Origin: Kiritimatiellota bacterium
GTDB taxonomy: Bacteria > Verrucomicrobiota > Kiritimatiellia > JAAZAB01
Length of the DNA: 14,642 nt
NCBI GenBank assembly: GCA_008636095.1
Contig: VSJD01000267.1
Span: 1-14,642 of the forward strand
Reading direction: 5' to 3'
Positions 1-6,603 of this stretch are shown here, piece after piece. A program made the position numbers and the translations under genes. The notes beneath the pieces are model-generated. The model did no database searches and was not told where the DNA came from. It saw only the letters and a list, made by a program, of their open reading frames with translations. Position 1 is the stretch's first letter; every line of letters begins with the position of its first letter.

Positions 1-35
1 CCACGGGCTCACGTCAGCGGCTACATGAAACAGTC

Positions 36-63
36 GCCCCGATCGCGCTTCGCGCATCGGGGC
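36..63 (+). terminator. GC-rich hairpin just before the first secreted-protein gene
   Basis: GCCCCGAT at 36-43 pairs with ATCGGGGC at 56-63. After a bulged C44, an inner GCGC/GCGC stem closes on a three-base loop. The hairpin sits 12 bases before the AGGAG ribosome binding site of the next gene. It is followed by CCAATTAAAATC rather than a T-run, so it is not a classic intrinsic terminator. It could end an upstream transcript, protect the 5' end of the downstream mRNA, or act as an attenuator. Nothing equivalent precedes the paralogous gene at 6619. Bases 1-35 show no recognisable feature. Confidence 0.4.
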
Positions 64-70
64 CCAATTA

Positions 71-3000
71 AAATCAGGAGTGAATATGAAAAAAACATGC
101 ATTATTGCCGGTATTCTGCTTTCCATAAATTTCTGCGGCGGCTTTTCGGTTTATGGGGAACAGGCGCCAAATAAAGAAATAAAAAACGGGAAGATACCGG
201 AAGCATTGCCGCTGATTACGATAAGTCCCTCGGGAAAACCCGTAATTGACGGAAAACTGGATGACGCCTGCTGGCAAAATTCCGTTGAAATCTCAACCCT
301 GCCGAACCGGACCGGCGATAAACTTACCGAAGCCACGCTTTTTTTTATAACTTACGACAAGGCAAACCTGTATATCGGCGCCGAGGTCCAGCAGTCATAT
401 CTTGACCCGGTTTATAACCTGCTTGATAAAATAAAACCCTCCGCCGGCAAGCGCGATGACCCCGTTTATTGCGATGATTCCATAGAGGTTTTCCTGATGC
501 CCGGCGATTTTTATTATCAGCTGGTCGTCAACATGGATGGAACCGTCTATGACGCGAAAGGGACGGGCCCGGAATGGAATTCGTCCCTGAAAGCCGTTGC
601 CGCGAAAAAAGGAAAAAGCTGGACGGTTGAAATCGCGATTCCCCTTTCCGATTTGGGCGTGAAAGACCCGGAAGGGCAAACCTGGCGGGCTAATTTCTAT
701 CGCAACAACCCGGCCAAGAAAGAATCGGGTGCCTGGAGTCCTACGGAAAAATCGTTCCATACAACGGCGTCATTCGGGCGTGTGAATTTTTCGTCCCGCG
801 CGCCGGTTATCCGGTGTAAAAATATCAGTCTTAAATCCGGTTCCGCCGAGGTTGGACTTTCCGCCATTACAAGGGAGGCTTTGAAAATTTCGGGCTCGTC
901 GGATGCATTATCAATTGCCCCGGGAACCAATCAGAACATCAATGTTCGCGTAAAGCCCGATAGTGATGGAAACGGACAACTTGCAGTTCTGGCCGGCAAA
1001 AAGGAAATATTCCGCACCCCGCTGTTGTCAATCAAATCGAAGACGTCTGAAATGCTGGCCGAGATAGCCTGCCCCGGAAATACAATTGATATTTTTATCA
1101 ACGGGAAACCGGTTGCTTCGGGCAGGGATTCGGTCAAGGCACCGTTATTACTGGAAGATGACAAAAACGCGGTGGCGTTGAAAATTTCGGGCGAAGCCGA
1201 TTCAATCCCCTCTGGGAAATTTACAATTGCCGGCATTTCGTTTTCCCTGGATGAATGGCTCTGTTCCGACAAGCAGGAAAACAATTGGAATTCGGATTCT
1301 TTTGATGATTCAAAATGGGAGTTGTATAAAGGCAGGAAAGTTCAGACCGGCTTGTTTTTCAGGCATACTTTAATACAAAATCACACTCTTTTCGCGCCCC
1401 AGCTGGAAAAAAACACGCTCTACGTTGCGAATAAAGCGCCGATGTGCACCGCGATCAGGATTGGTTCGCCGTTTAAAAAGCCGTTGGCGGATTATACCTG
1501 CCATCTTGCACTGCCGGAAGGATTGAACATCCCTTTTTATGATCCGGAAAACAGGAGTTGGTACATTTATAAACACAAGCTGTCCAGGAACAGAAAAAAC
1601 GGGAGGACTGAATATACATTCAATTTTGAAAAACCAGTGCCAAAACTGATATATAATTTCGGAGGCCACGTTATAGTTCTTGTTATTTCGCCGGATTTTC
1701 CGGAAGAGCAGGAAAAGAAAACACTAAAAGGGGTTTGCTATATTTCAGGCCGGGGGATGCACGAAATTCCCAGGGAATTTAATATCGCCGTGCTTTCGCC
1801 TTTAAAAGGAATTCAGCCTGAAAATATCGGGATAGGAACGTGGGCCGAAGGTCGCCGTATCAGTCATGCCGAAACAGAAAACATGTTTAAAACTTTCGAA
1901 TCAATGGGTTTGAATCGGCTTGGTTTGTACTTTAGGGCAGGCAGCAACAGCACAACATGCGCAAGCGCATATACAAACATTACGGATGCCGCTAAAAAGG
2001 CGAAGGGAAACAACCTTAAACCCATTTTGTGTCATTACGGAAATCACGACTCGTCGTTTTTTGCGGATATCTTGGCGCAACATCCTGAATATCAGTTAGT
2101 CAATAATACCAACAAACCGCCGGCATGGCATAAGTCCATGTGTCCCGAAGCTTATATGTCTTCTCCGGAGATAAAGAAGCGGGTCGAAGACATGGCTATG
2201 CTTCACGACCGGATAATATACGATCTGGAAGCAGGAATTAAATTTTCCTGCCTGTGTGAAAAATGCCGGGATAATATTGCCAGGGAATTTAAGCACAATG
2301 CAACCCCTTCGGAAAAAGAAGTTTATGAAAAGTATAAGGACCAATTGATCCGGCATCAAGTAAAGGTAAATTACAGGATTTATAATTTTATAAGGGATAC
2401 CGCGAAAAAAGCAAATCCTGATATAAAATGCGGCGTATACAGCGGCTACTCGGACACTCCCCCCGAAGTCTACGGCATGGATTGGACACTTTATAGAGAT
2501 ATTGTTGATATGCCGTCGGCGGGATATAGCGAGTCTCCGGCCATAATTAAAGAAACGCGAAAATTAATCGGCAACCATCCCCTGTACACCGGACTGATCC
2601 TTAACAGCAATCTGTATGAATATCAGTATGCCGACCAGAATATAAAGGCCCGGCTGTTCAGTCAGATGATTCAGGGCGGATTTGGCGGCGTGCATTTTTA
2701 TTCCTGGGAGGAACTGAACGGCATCGGCATGACCGCGGTTGCTGAATTCGCGCGCGGCGTTGCGGCTTATGAGCGCTTTCTAAAAGAACAATATGAGATT
2801 CCAAACGATGGATTCGTTACCGGAACCGCTGGTGAAAACATACATGTTTATAAAAAGGGCAACGAATATCTTTATATTGTCATGAACCCATCGCCAAAGG
2901 CGAAGGAGATAACGGTCAAAGCGCCCCCAGGTATCCCGGATGCGGAAATTTATGATTTCTATGCCGCCAAAAAACATGAACAAAGTGGAGCATATAAAAT

Positions 3001-3102
3001 CCAAGTGCCATCTTATGACGCGGCGCTCTTGCACATAAGCAAGCCGGGGACATTTAACCTCCCTTTTCTTCCAAATAAACACAAATAATTCTTGCATATT
3101 AA
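71..3102 (+). repeat. Direct repeat, copy A of the duplicated secreted-protein gene
   Basis: Similarity to 6604-9641 starts at AAATCAGGAG, just before the start codon. It runs through the whole coding sequence and continues past the stop through AATTCTTGCATATTAA. Upstream of the ribosome binding site the two copies are unrelated. The copies are in the same orientation and enclose the lacI cassette. By eye most stretches are about nine-tenths identical in sequence, with clear divergent patches near 1830-2060 and 2690-2710. Confidence 0.85.
86..3088 (+). CDS. Secreted protein with CBM9-like domain and glycosidase-like TIM barrel (paralog A)
   Basis: The start is the ATG at 86, five bases after AGGAG (76-80); the GTG at 80 overlaps that site and is unlikely. 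The 1000-residue protein opens with a signal peptide (MKKT, then a hydrophobic run to about residue 22, cleavage probably after Gly24). Residues ~50-236 match the family 9-like carbohydrate-binding fold (PDGKLDDACW-type opening as VIDGKLDDACW, then DDSIEVFLMPG and WTVEIAIPLSDLG). Beta-sandwich regions follow; one contains FDDSKWE, typical of galactose-binding-like folds. From ~580 a TIM-barrel, glycosidase-like region runs to ~895, with DLEAG (Glu715), CLCEKC (Cys722/724/727) and YSWEELNG (Glu875/876). A C-terminal beta domain ends the protein. Glu715 and Glu875 are candidate catalytic acids, which is inference. I cannot name a GH family. It probably acts outside the cytoplasm on a glycan. A near-copy lies at 6619-9627. 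Confidence 0.85.
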   Translation: MKKTCIIAGILLSINFCGGFSVYGEQAPNKEIKNGKIPEALPLITISPSGKPVIDGKLDDACWQNSVEISTLPNRTGDKLTEATLFFITYDKANLYIGAEVQQSYLDPVYNLLDKIKPSAGKRDDPVYCDDSIEVFLMPGDFYYQLVVNMDGTVYDAKGTGPEWNSSLKAVAAKKGKSWTVEIAIPLSDLGVKDPEGQTWRANFYRNNPAKKESGAWSPTEKSFHTTASFGRVNFSSRAPVIRCKNISLKSGSAEVGLSAITREALKISGSSDALSIAPGTNQNINVRVKPDSDGNGQLAVLAGKKEIFRTPLLSIKSKTSEMLAEIACPGNTIDIFINGKPVASGRDSVKAPLLLEDDKNAVALKISGEADSIPSGKFTIAGISFSLDEWLCSDKQENNWNSDSFDDSKWELYKGRKVQTGLFFRHTLIQNHTLFAPQLEKNTLYVANKAPMCTAIRIGSPFKKPLADYTCHLALPEGLNIPFYDPENRSWYIYKHKLSRNRKNGRTEYTFNFEKPVPKLIYNFGGHVIVLVISPDFPEEQEKKTLKGVCYISGRGMHEIPREFNIAVLSPLKGIQPENIGIGTWAEGRRISHAETENMFKTFESMGLNRLGLYFRAGSNSTTCASAYTNITDAAKKAKGNNLKPILCHYGNHDSSFFADILAQHPEYQLVNNTNKPPAWHKSMCPEAYMSSPEIKKRVEDMAMLHDRIIYDLEAGIKFSCLCEKCRDNIAREFKHNATPSEKEVYEKYKDQLIRHQVKVNYRIYNFIRDTAKKANPDIKCGVYSGYSDTPPEVYGMDWTLYRDIVDMPSAGYSESPAIIKETRKLIGNHPLYTGLILNSNLYEYQYADQNIKARLFSQMIQGGFGGVHFYSWEELNGIGMTAVAEFARGVAAYERFLKEQYEIPNDGFVTGTAGENIHVYKKGNEYLYIVMNPSPKAKEITVKAPPGIPDAEIYDFYAAKKHEQSGAYKIQVPSYDAALLHISKPGTFNLPFLPNKHK

Positions 3103-3137
3103 CCTGATCTATTCATGCAAAGCCAAGAATAGATCAC

Positions 3138-3232
3138 CCTGCCCTTCGACTTAGCTCAGGGCAGGCGGGCTTCGACTACGGCCTGAAGACAGGCCTTGCT
3201 CAGAGTTAACCTTGAGCAAGGCGCAGAGCGCC
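3138..3232. repeat. Cluster of consecutive hairpins inside the miniature element
   Basis: Four inverted repeats follow each other: CCTGCCCT/AGGGCAGG (3138-3145 and 3158-3165), GGCCTG-AAGA-CAGGCC (3180-3195), CCTTGCTCA/TGAGCAAGG (3194-3202 and 3213-3221) and GGCGC-AGA-GCGCC (3220-3232). The second and third share bases, so only one can form at a time. TTCGAC at 3145-3150 and GTCGAA at 3235-3240 could close the set as a branched structure. Strings like TTCGACTTAGCTCAGGGCAG resemble intergenic repeats I recall from varied environmental genomes; that is memory and was not searched. Confidence 0.6.
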
Positions 3233-3240
3233 GCGTCGAA

Positions 3241-3283
3241 ACTTGCGAATTATGCAATTGGTATAATTGCATGATTCGCAAGT
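3241..3283. repeat. 43-base near-perfect palindrome
   Basis: ACTTGCGAAT (3241-3250) pairs with ATTCGCAAGT (3274-3283), and ATGCAATT (3252-3259) with AATTGCAT (3265-3272). One T-G pair interrupts the stem and a five-base GGTAT forms the loop. It lies in the right half of the miniature element. A second perfect hairpin, ATGAAAAC-GAA-GTTTTCAT (3292-3310), follows and merges into the right terminal repeat. Confidence 0.75.
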
Positions 3284-3407
3284 GACTATGAATGAAAACG
3301 AAGTTTTCATGAATAAGTCAGGTTAATGGCTCAATATTCTTTTCCGGCCCGGAGAATGCTTGCGCGCGCCCGCCTTGCCGTGCATCAATTTAATCGCATG
3401 TTTCCGG

Positions 3408-3590
3408 TTATGCCCAGTCAGATCGCAGGATTCGTTTAAGATACTGCGCTTGTACCGTCGGCCAGCCCGCTGGTATTTCGTCCGCCAGTTTATTCCTAAT
3501 TCGTTTTTTTGCCCGTTGACTCATGGATTTTATCACTTCATTCGTGGTGTCATCGATTATGGAGTCAATTCGGTGGTCCCTGATTTTTAA
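3408..3590 (-). pseudogene. Possible small gene or gene remnant of unknown function
   Basis: The stretch between the miniature element and the lacI promoter (3328-3599) has no recognised gene. Its minus strand carries an open frame with a plausible charged composition. From about 3590 it reads FLKIRDHRIDSIIDD and continues to a C-terminus ending ILRSDWA at 3408. The Met at 3524 would give 38 residues rich in Lys and Arg. No ribosome binding site precedes it. The frame stays open into the lacI start on the other strand, so its true 5' end is missing or absent. It may be the tail of a decayed gene, a small unannotated protein, or chance. I recognise no family. Confidence 0.22.
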
Positions 3591-3599
3591 AAATATCGC

Positions 3600-3628
3600 T
3601 TGACATGCACATACGTATGCGCTATATT
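3600..3628 (+). promoter_or_regulatory. Sigma70 promoter of the lacI cassette
   Basis: A perfect TTGACA (3600-3605) is followed by exactly 17 bases and TATATT (3623-3628), one mismatch from the consensus TATAAT. Transcription would be expected to start six to eight bases on, near 3634-3636, only about five bases before the lacI ATG at 3640. It is well placed to drive lacI, the isomerase-like gene, the dehydrogenase and perhaps the second secreted protein. Confidence 0.75.
3607..3622. promoter_or_regulatory. Probable LacI-family operator in the promoter spacer
   Basis: GCACATACGTATGCGC is a 16-base palindrome with one mismatched pair (A3609/C3620) and a perfect CATACGTATG core. The central CpG is the hallmark of LacI-family operators. 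It occupies the spacer between -35 and -10, so a bound dimer would block RNA polymerase. The adjacent lacI gene is the obvious binder, which implies autorepression. No second matching copy was noticed elsewhere in the window. Confidence 0.65.
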
Positions 3629-3639
3629 GCCCTAAAAGC

Positions 3640-4641
3640 ATGAAAATCTCCGCGTCTATAGCGACGACCCGCGATATCGCCGTGATGGCGGGCGTCAATC
3701 AAAGTACCGTCTCGCGGGCCTTGGCAGGCTCCTCGCGCATCGGCGCCCGAACCACGAAGAAAATCTGGAAGGCCTGCCGCACATTGAACTTCGTCCCCAA
3801 CGCCATCGCAAGGGGGCTGCGCGAGCGGCGCAGTCGAACCCTGGCCGTGCATATCCCCTTCGGCGCCGAAACCGTCCTGGCCGACCCTTTCATCCCCGAA
3901 TTTCTCGCAGGTGTCAGCCAGGAGGCCGGCCGCCGGGGGTATGCCGTGATACTCTCGTATCCCGACCCGGAGCGATGCGGCAACGAGTTTGTCAACCTGG
4001 TCAAAAGCCGGCGGGCGGATGGTATCATTATCACTACCTCCCTGCGCCAGGATCCCCGGTTTGCACTGTTGGCCCGCGAGCGCATTCCCTGCGTGGTGGC
4101 GCGCCAGGATGTCCGGCTGGGTGCCATGATGGCGTGTGTGGATATCGATAACCGGGAAATTGGCTGTGATGCGGTGCGCTATCTGCTGACACAGGGTCAT
4201 CAGCGGCTGGGGATCATCACCGGAAAAGTTGATAGTTTGGCGGCGTATGACTTCCTTGCCGGATGCCGCGACGCGCTGAGAGAACGTGGCTTGCGGGTCA
4301 GGGACGCGCGGATCAAGCAGGCGCCAGTGACCTTTCAAGCCGCCTATGAGGCCACCCGTAAAATCATGGCGGAACGGCCGGCACCGGACGCCATCCTCGC
4401 AAATACGGCGCTGACAATTTTCGGCGTTCTGGCCGCGATCCGGGACGCCGGCAAGACCATCACGGCAATGGGAATAGATTCGCCGCTCCTGCGCGGACTG
4501 TATCCTGAATTGCCGCGGATTCAATCCCCGATTTTGGAGCTGGGCAAAACGATGACCGCCACGCTGATTGAAATGCTGACGACCGGACGTCGGCCTGAGT
4601 CGGAAACAATGTTGCGCGCCCGCATAGTGCCACGCGCATAG
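3640..4641 (+). CDS. LacI-family transcriptional regulator
   Basis: This 333-residue protein has the usual family length. Residues ~9-28 (TTRDIAVMAGVNQSTVSRAL) form the helix-turn-helix. The hinge FVPNAIARGLRERRS (51-65) matches the LacI pattern of Pro-Asn and Ala-Arg contacts in the minor groove. The rest is a periplasmic-binding-protein-like effector domain that would bind a sugar or sugar derivative. ATG 3640 is the only start that keeps the whole DNA-binding domain. It lacks a Shine-Dalgarno sequence and sits just 11 bases past the -10 box, so translation from a nearly leaderless message is likely. It probably represses its own promoter and the genes behind it; the inducer is unknown. Base composition is visibly richer in G+C than in the secreted-protein genes on either side. 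Confidence 0.93.
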   Translation: MKISASIATTRDIAVMAGVNQSTVSRALAGSSRIGARTTKKIWKACRTLNFVPNAIARGLRERRSRTLAVHIPFGAETVLADPFIPEFLAGVSQEAGRRGYAVILSYPDPERCGNEFVNLVKSRRADGIIITTSLRQDPRFALLARERIPCVVARQDVRLGAMMACVDIDNREIGCDAVRYLLTQGHQRLGIITGKVDSLAAYDFLAGCRDALRERGLRVRDARIKQAPVTFQAAYEATRKIMAERPAPDAILANTALTIFGVLAAIRDAGKTITAMGIDSPLLRGLYPELPRIQSPILELGKTMTATLIEMLTTGRRPESETMLRARIVPRA

Positions 4642-4654
4642 AAAGGAAGTTACC

Positions 4655-5455
4655 ATGGATACGTTTGTACGTTTCACAAGTTCGCCCTGGGGTTACCGGA
4701 TGATGAGTTTTGAGGAGCGCTGCCGCCATCATCGCGAACTGGGTCTGAAGCATATTTGCGGCTATTTCGGGCCGCATCCCGGCGCGTTTCCCGCCGATAG
4801 CGCGCCGCGGGATCGCACGGCCTTGCGTGGCTTGGCGGACAAATACGGATTGCGCTTTGCCAGTATGAATGCCGACGGCGACTTTACGGTCACCCTGGGC
4901 GTGGAGGACCAGATCGCCCTGTGCAAACGGCAGATTGATCTGGCCGCCGAGTTCCAGCCGGAAGTAATCATTGTGTTTGCCGGCTGGCAGCCGCGGGAGG
5001 ATAACGCGGTGTACAAACAGGTGGCGGAAGCGCTCAAGTCCGTGAGCCGGCATGCCGCCCAGCACCATCTGACTGTTGCGCTGGAAAATCACGGTGGCCT
5101 TACCGCAACCGCCACCCAGCTCAACCGCATCATGGCGGCCGTGAACGAGCCGAACATCGGAATCAACTGCGATCCGGCTAATTTCGCCATGTATGGGACC
5201 GATCCGCTGAGCGAGTTGCAGGCGCTGGAATATCCCGTGGTGTTCACGCACCTGAAAAGTTTAAAACATATCAACGGAAAGAAAGTCTATTGCCGCCTCT
5301 CTCAGGGCGAGATCAGCTATCTCCCCATCCTGCAGTGGCTCCGGGATCATTACGCTGGTTTCTATGCGCTGGAATACGAGGAGCCGGCCGACGTCCTGGC
5401 AGGTACCGAGGACGATTTCCGGACCCTGAGCGATTGGCTGAGGAATGTCCAATAA
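4655..5455 (+). CDS. Sugar phosphate isomerase/epimerase-like TIM barrel
   Basis: This 266-residue protein belongs to the xylose isomerase-like/AP endonuclease 2 superfamily. The metal-site residues of that fold are visible: Glu144 in VALENHGG, Asp173 in GINCDPANF, His199 in VFTHLKSLK and Glu240 in YALEYEEP. Members isomerise or epimerise sugars or keto-inositols, or dehydrate related compounds, in the cytoplasm with a divalent metal. The exact substrate cannot be read from sequence. The start has a good ribosome binding site (AAAGGAAG, 4642-4649) and lies 13 bases after the lacI stop, so the genes are co-transcribed. Partnering with the next-door dehydrogenase suggests an oxidation/isomerisation pair acting on one sugar. 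Confidence 0.88.
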   Translation: MDTFVRFTSSPWGYRMMSFEERCRHHRELGLKHICGYFGPHPGAFPADSAPRDRTALRGLADKYGLRFASMNADGDFTVTLGVEDQIALCKRQIDLAAEFQPEVIIVFAGWQPREDNAVYKQVAEALKSVSRHAAQHHLTVALENHGGLTATATQLNRIMAAVNEPNIGINCDPANFAMYGTDPLSELQALEYPVVFTHLKSLKHINGKKVYCRLSQGEISYLPILQWLRDHYAGFYALEYEEPADVLAGTEDDFRTLSDWLRNVQ

Positions 5456-5505
5456 TCTAAAGATTATCTCTCGCAAAGGCACTAAGACAAGAAAAGGAGA
5501 ACCGC

Positions 5506-6567
5506 ATGCAAACACAAGCTAAAGCCGTCATCATTGAGCGTCCGCGCCAAGCCGTAGTGAAGACCATCCGTCTGCCTGAGAGCGATGATGCCAGCATCAT
5601 CATTCGCACGGTCTATAGCGCCATCAGCACCGGGACGGAGATCAAGGTATGGAACGGTCGTACCGGCAAGCTGGGCGGAGCGCTCTGGTATCCGCTGGTG
5701 CCCGGTTACGAGCAGGTGGGCGTGGTGGAATATGTGGGACCAAAAGCCTATAAGACCGCCACGGGTGAAACCCTCAAGGAAGGCGATCGTGTCATGGCCA
5801 ACGAGGTGCGTTGTTATCCGGATTATTGCGCGGCCTGGGGCGGGCAGGTCGGGATGTCTGTGAAAAATCCGAAGACCGCTGGATCACCATTCGACATGCC
5901 GGCCAAAATCCCTGACGGCGTCAGCTTTCAGGACGCCGTGGCGGCCTACTTGGCGGCGGTGGCGCACAAGGGCATCGTCAAGGTGGGTATTCGAACGGGC
6001 GAGACGGTGGTCGTCATCGGCGTCGGCGCGGTGGGTCTCTCCGCCGCGCAGTTGGCTAAGCTGGCGGGCGGCAAGGTGATCGTGGTCGAGGAGAGTCCGT
6101 GGCGGGCCGAGCGCGCCAAGCCCTGTTGCGACCACATGATTTGCGACAACGCCGGCCACGCCTCCGCCATCGCAGCCGTCAGCGATATCACCGACGGCCG
6201 CATGGCGGACGTGGTCATCGAATGTAGCGGGGACTCCAACGTGGTCAATTTCGCCTGCCAGTATATCCGCGAGGGTGGCTGGGAACGGGACGATGACGGC
6301 GGACGAATTCATCTGCAGGGGGATTATCCGGATCCGATCGCCATCACGCAGTACATGCACTGGTTCAACCGGAACCTGCGCATCTCCACGAGTTGCGCGG
6401 TGCGGCCCGGCAGTAAGGAGCACATTCTGAATCTCATGCGCGAAAAACGATTCAATGCGGCTGTGCTCTGGGATAAGGAAATTGCGCTGGACGCCGTGCC
6501 GGCCGAGTATCCGGAGCTGGAAGCGCATCGGGCCACGCGCATGAAAACGCTGATACGCTGGGAGTGA
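5506..6567 (+). CDS. MDR-superfamily (alcohol dehydrogenase-like) dehydrogenase
   Basis: The 353-residue protein has the medium-chain dehydrogenase/reductase layout: a GroES-like N-terminal domain with STGTE (41-45), GYEQVG (67-72) and GDRV (93-96), then a Rossmann domain with GVGAVG (172-177). Glu195/196 at the end of the second strand suggests NAD rather than NADP. The usual catalytic Cys-His-Glu set is altered: the GHE position is GYE, and the four-Cys structural zinc lobe is absent. Zinc dependence is therefore uncertain. It probably oxidises a hydroxyl of a sugar or polyol, or reduces the reverse substrate. AAAGGAG (5493-5499) precedes the ATG. The gap to the upstream gene is 50 bases and to the next gene 51, consistent with one operon. 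Confidence 0.85.
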   Translation: MQTQAKAVIIERPRQAVVKTIRLPESDDASIIIRTVYSAISTGTEIKVWNGRTGKLGGALWYPLVPGYEQVGVVEYVGPKAYKTATGETLKEGDRVMANEVRCYPDYCAAWGGQVGMSVKNPKTAGSPFDMPAKIPDGVSFQDAVAAYLAAVAHKGIVKVGIRTGETVVVIGVGAVGLSAAQLAKLAGGKVIVVEESPWRAERAKPCCDHMICDNAGHASAIAAVSDITDGRMADVVIECSGDSNVVNFACQYIREGGWERDDDGGRIHLQGDYPDPIAITQYMHWFNRNLRISTSCAVRPGSKEHILNLMREKRFNAAVLWDKEIALDAVPAEYPELEAHRATRMKTLIRWE

Positions 6568-6603
6568 TGATCAAACATGCATACTGGACGGCTAAATAGA
6601 TTC

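Larger units (their letters stand above)
3103..3322. mobile_element. 220-base MITE-like element with TTAA target duplication
   Basis: The left end (3103-3121) and the reverse complement of the right end (3304-3322) agree at 16 of 19 positions: CCTGATCTATTCATGCAAA against CCTGACTTATTCATGAAAA. TTAA flanks both sides (3099-3102 and 3323-3326). The paralogous flank after the second secreted-protein gene has a single TTAA (9638-9641). Joining the two flanks of this element gives TATTAATGGCTCAATA, close to TATTAACGGCTTCATA in that copy, so it looks like an insertion. The interior encodes nothing and is packed with hairpins. It would have needed a transposase in trans. TTAA targets are known for piggyBac and are reported for its bacterial relative IS1380, but I cannot assign a family. 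Confidence 0.7.

Noticed and set aside
3360..3590. 76-residue plus-strand open frame between the miniature element and lacI
   Set aside because: It has no ribosome binding site and a composition rich in Arg, Cys and Phe like random translation. The opposite strand looks more protein-like.
3622..4677. 351-residue open frame on the minus strand over lacI
   Set aside because: It is an antisense shadow of a clear LacI-family gene, with Arg/Gln/His-rich, low-quality composition and no motif.
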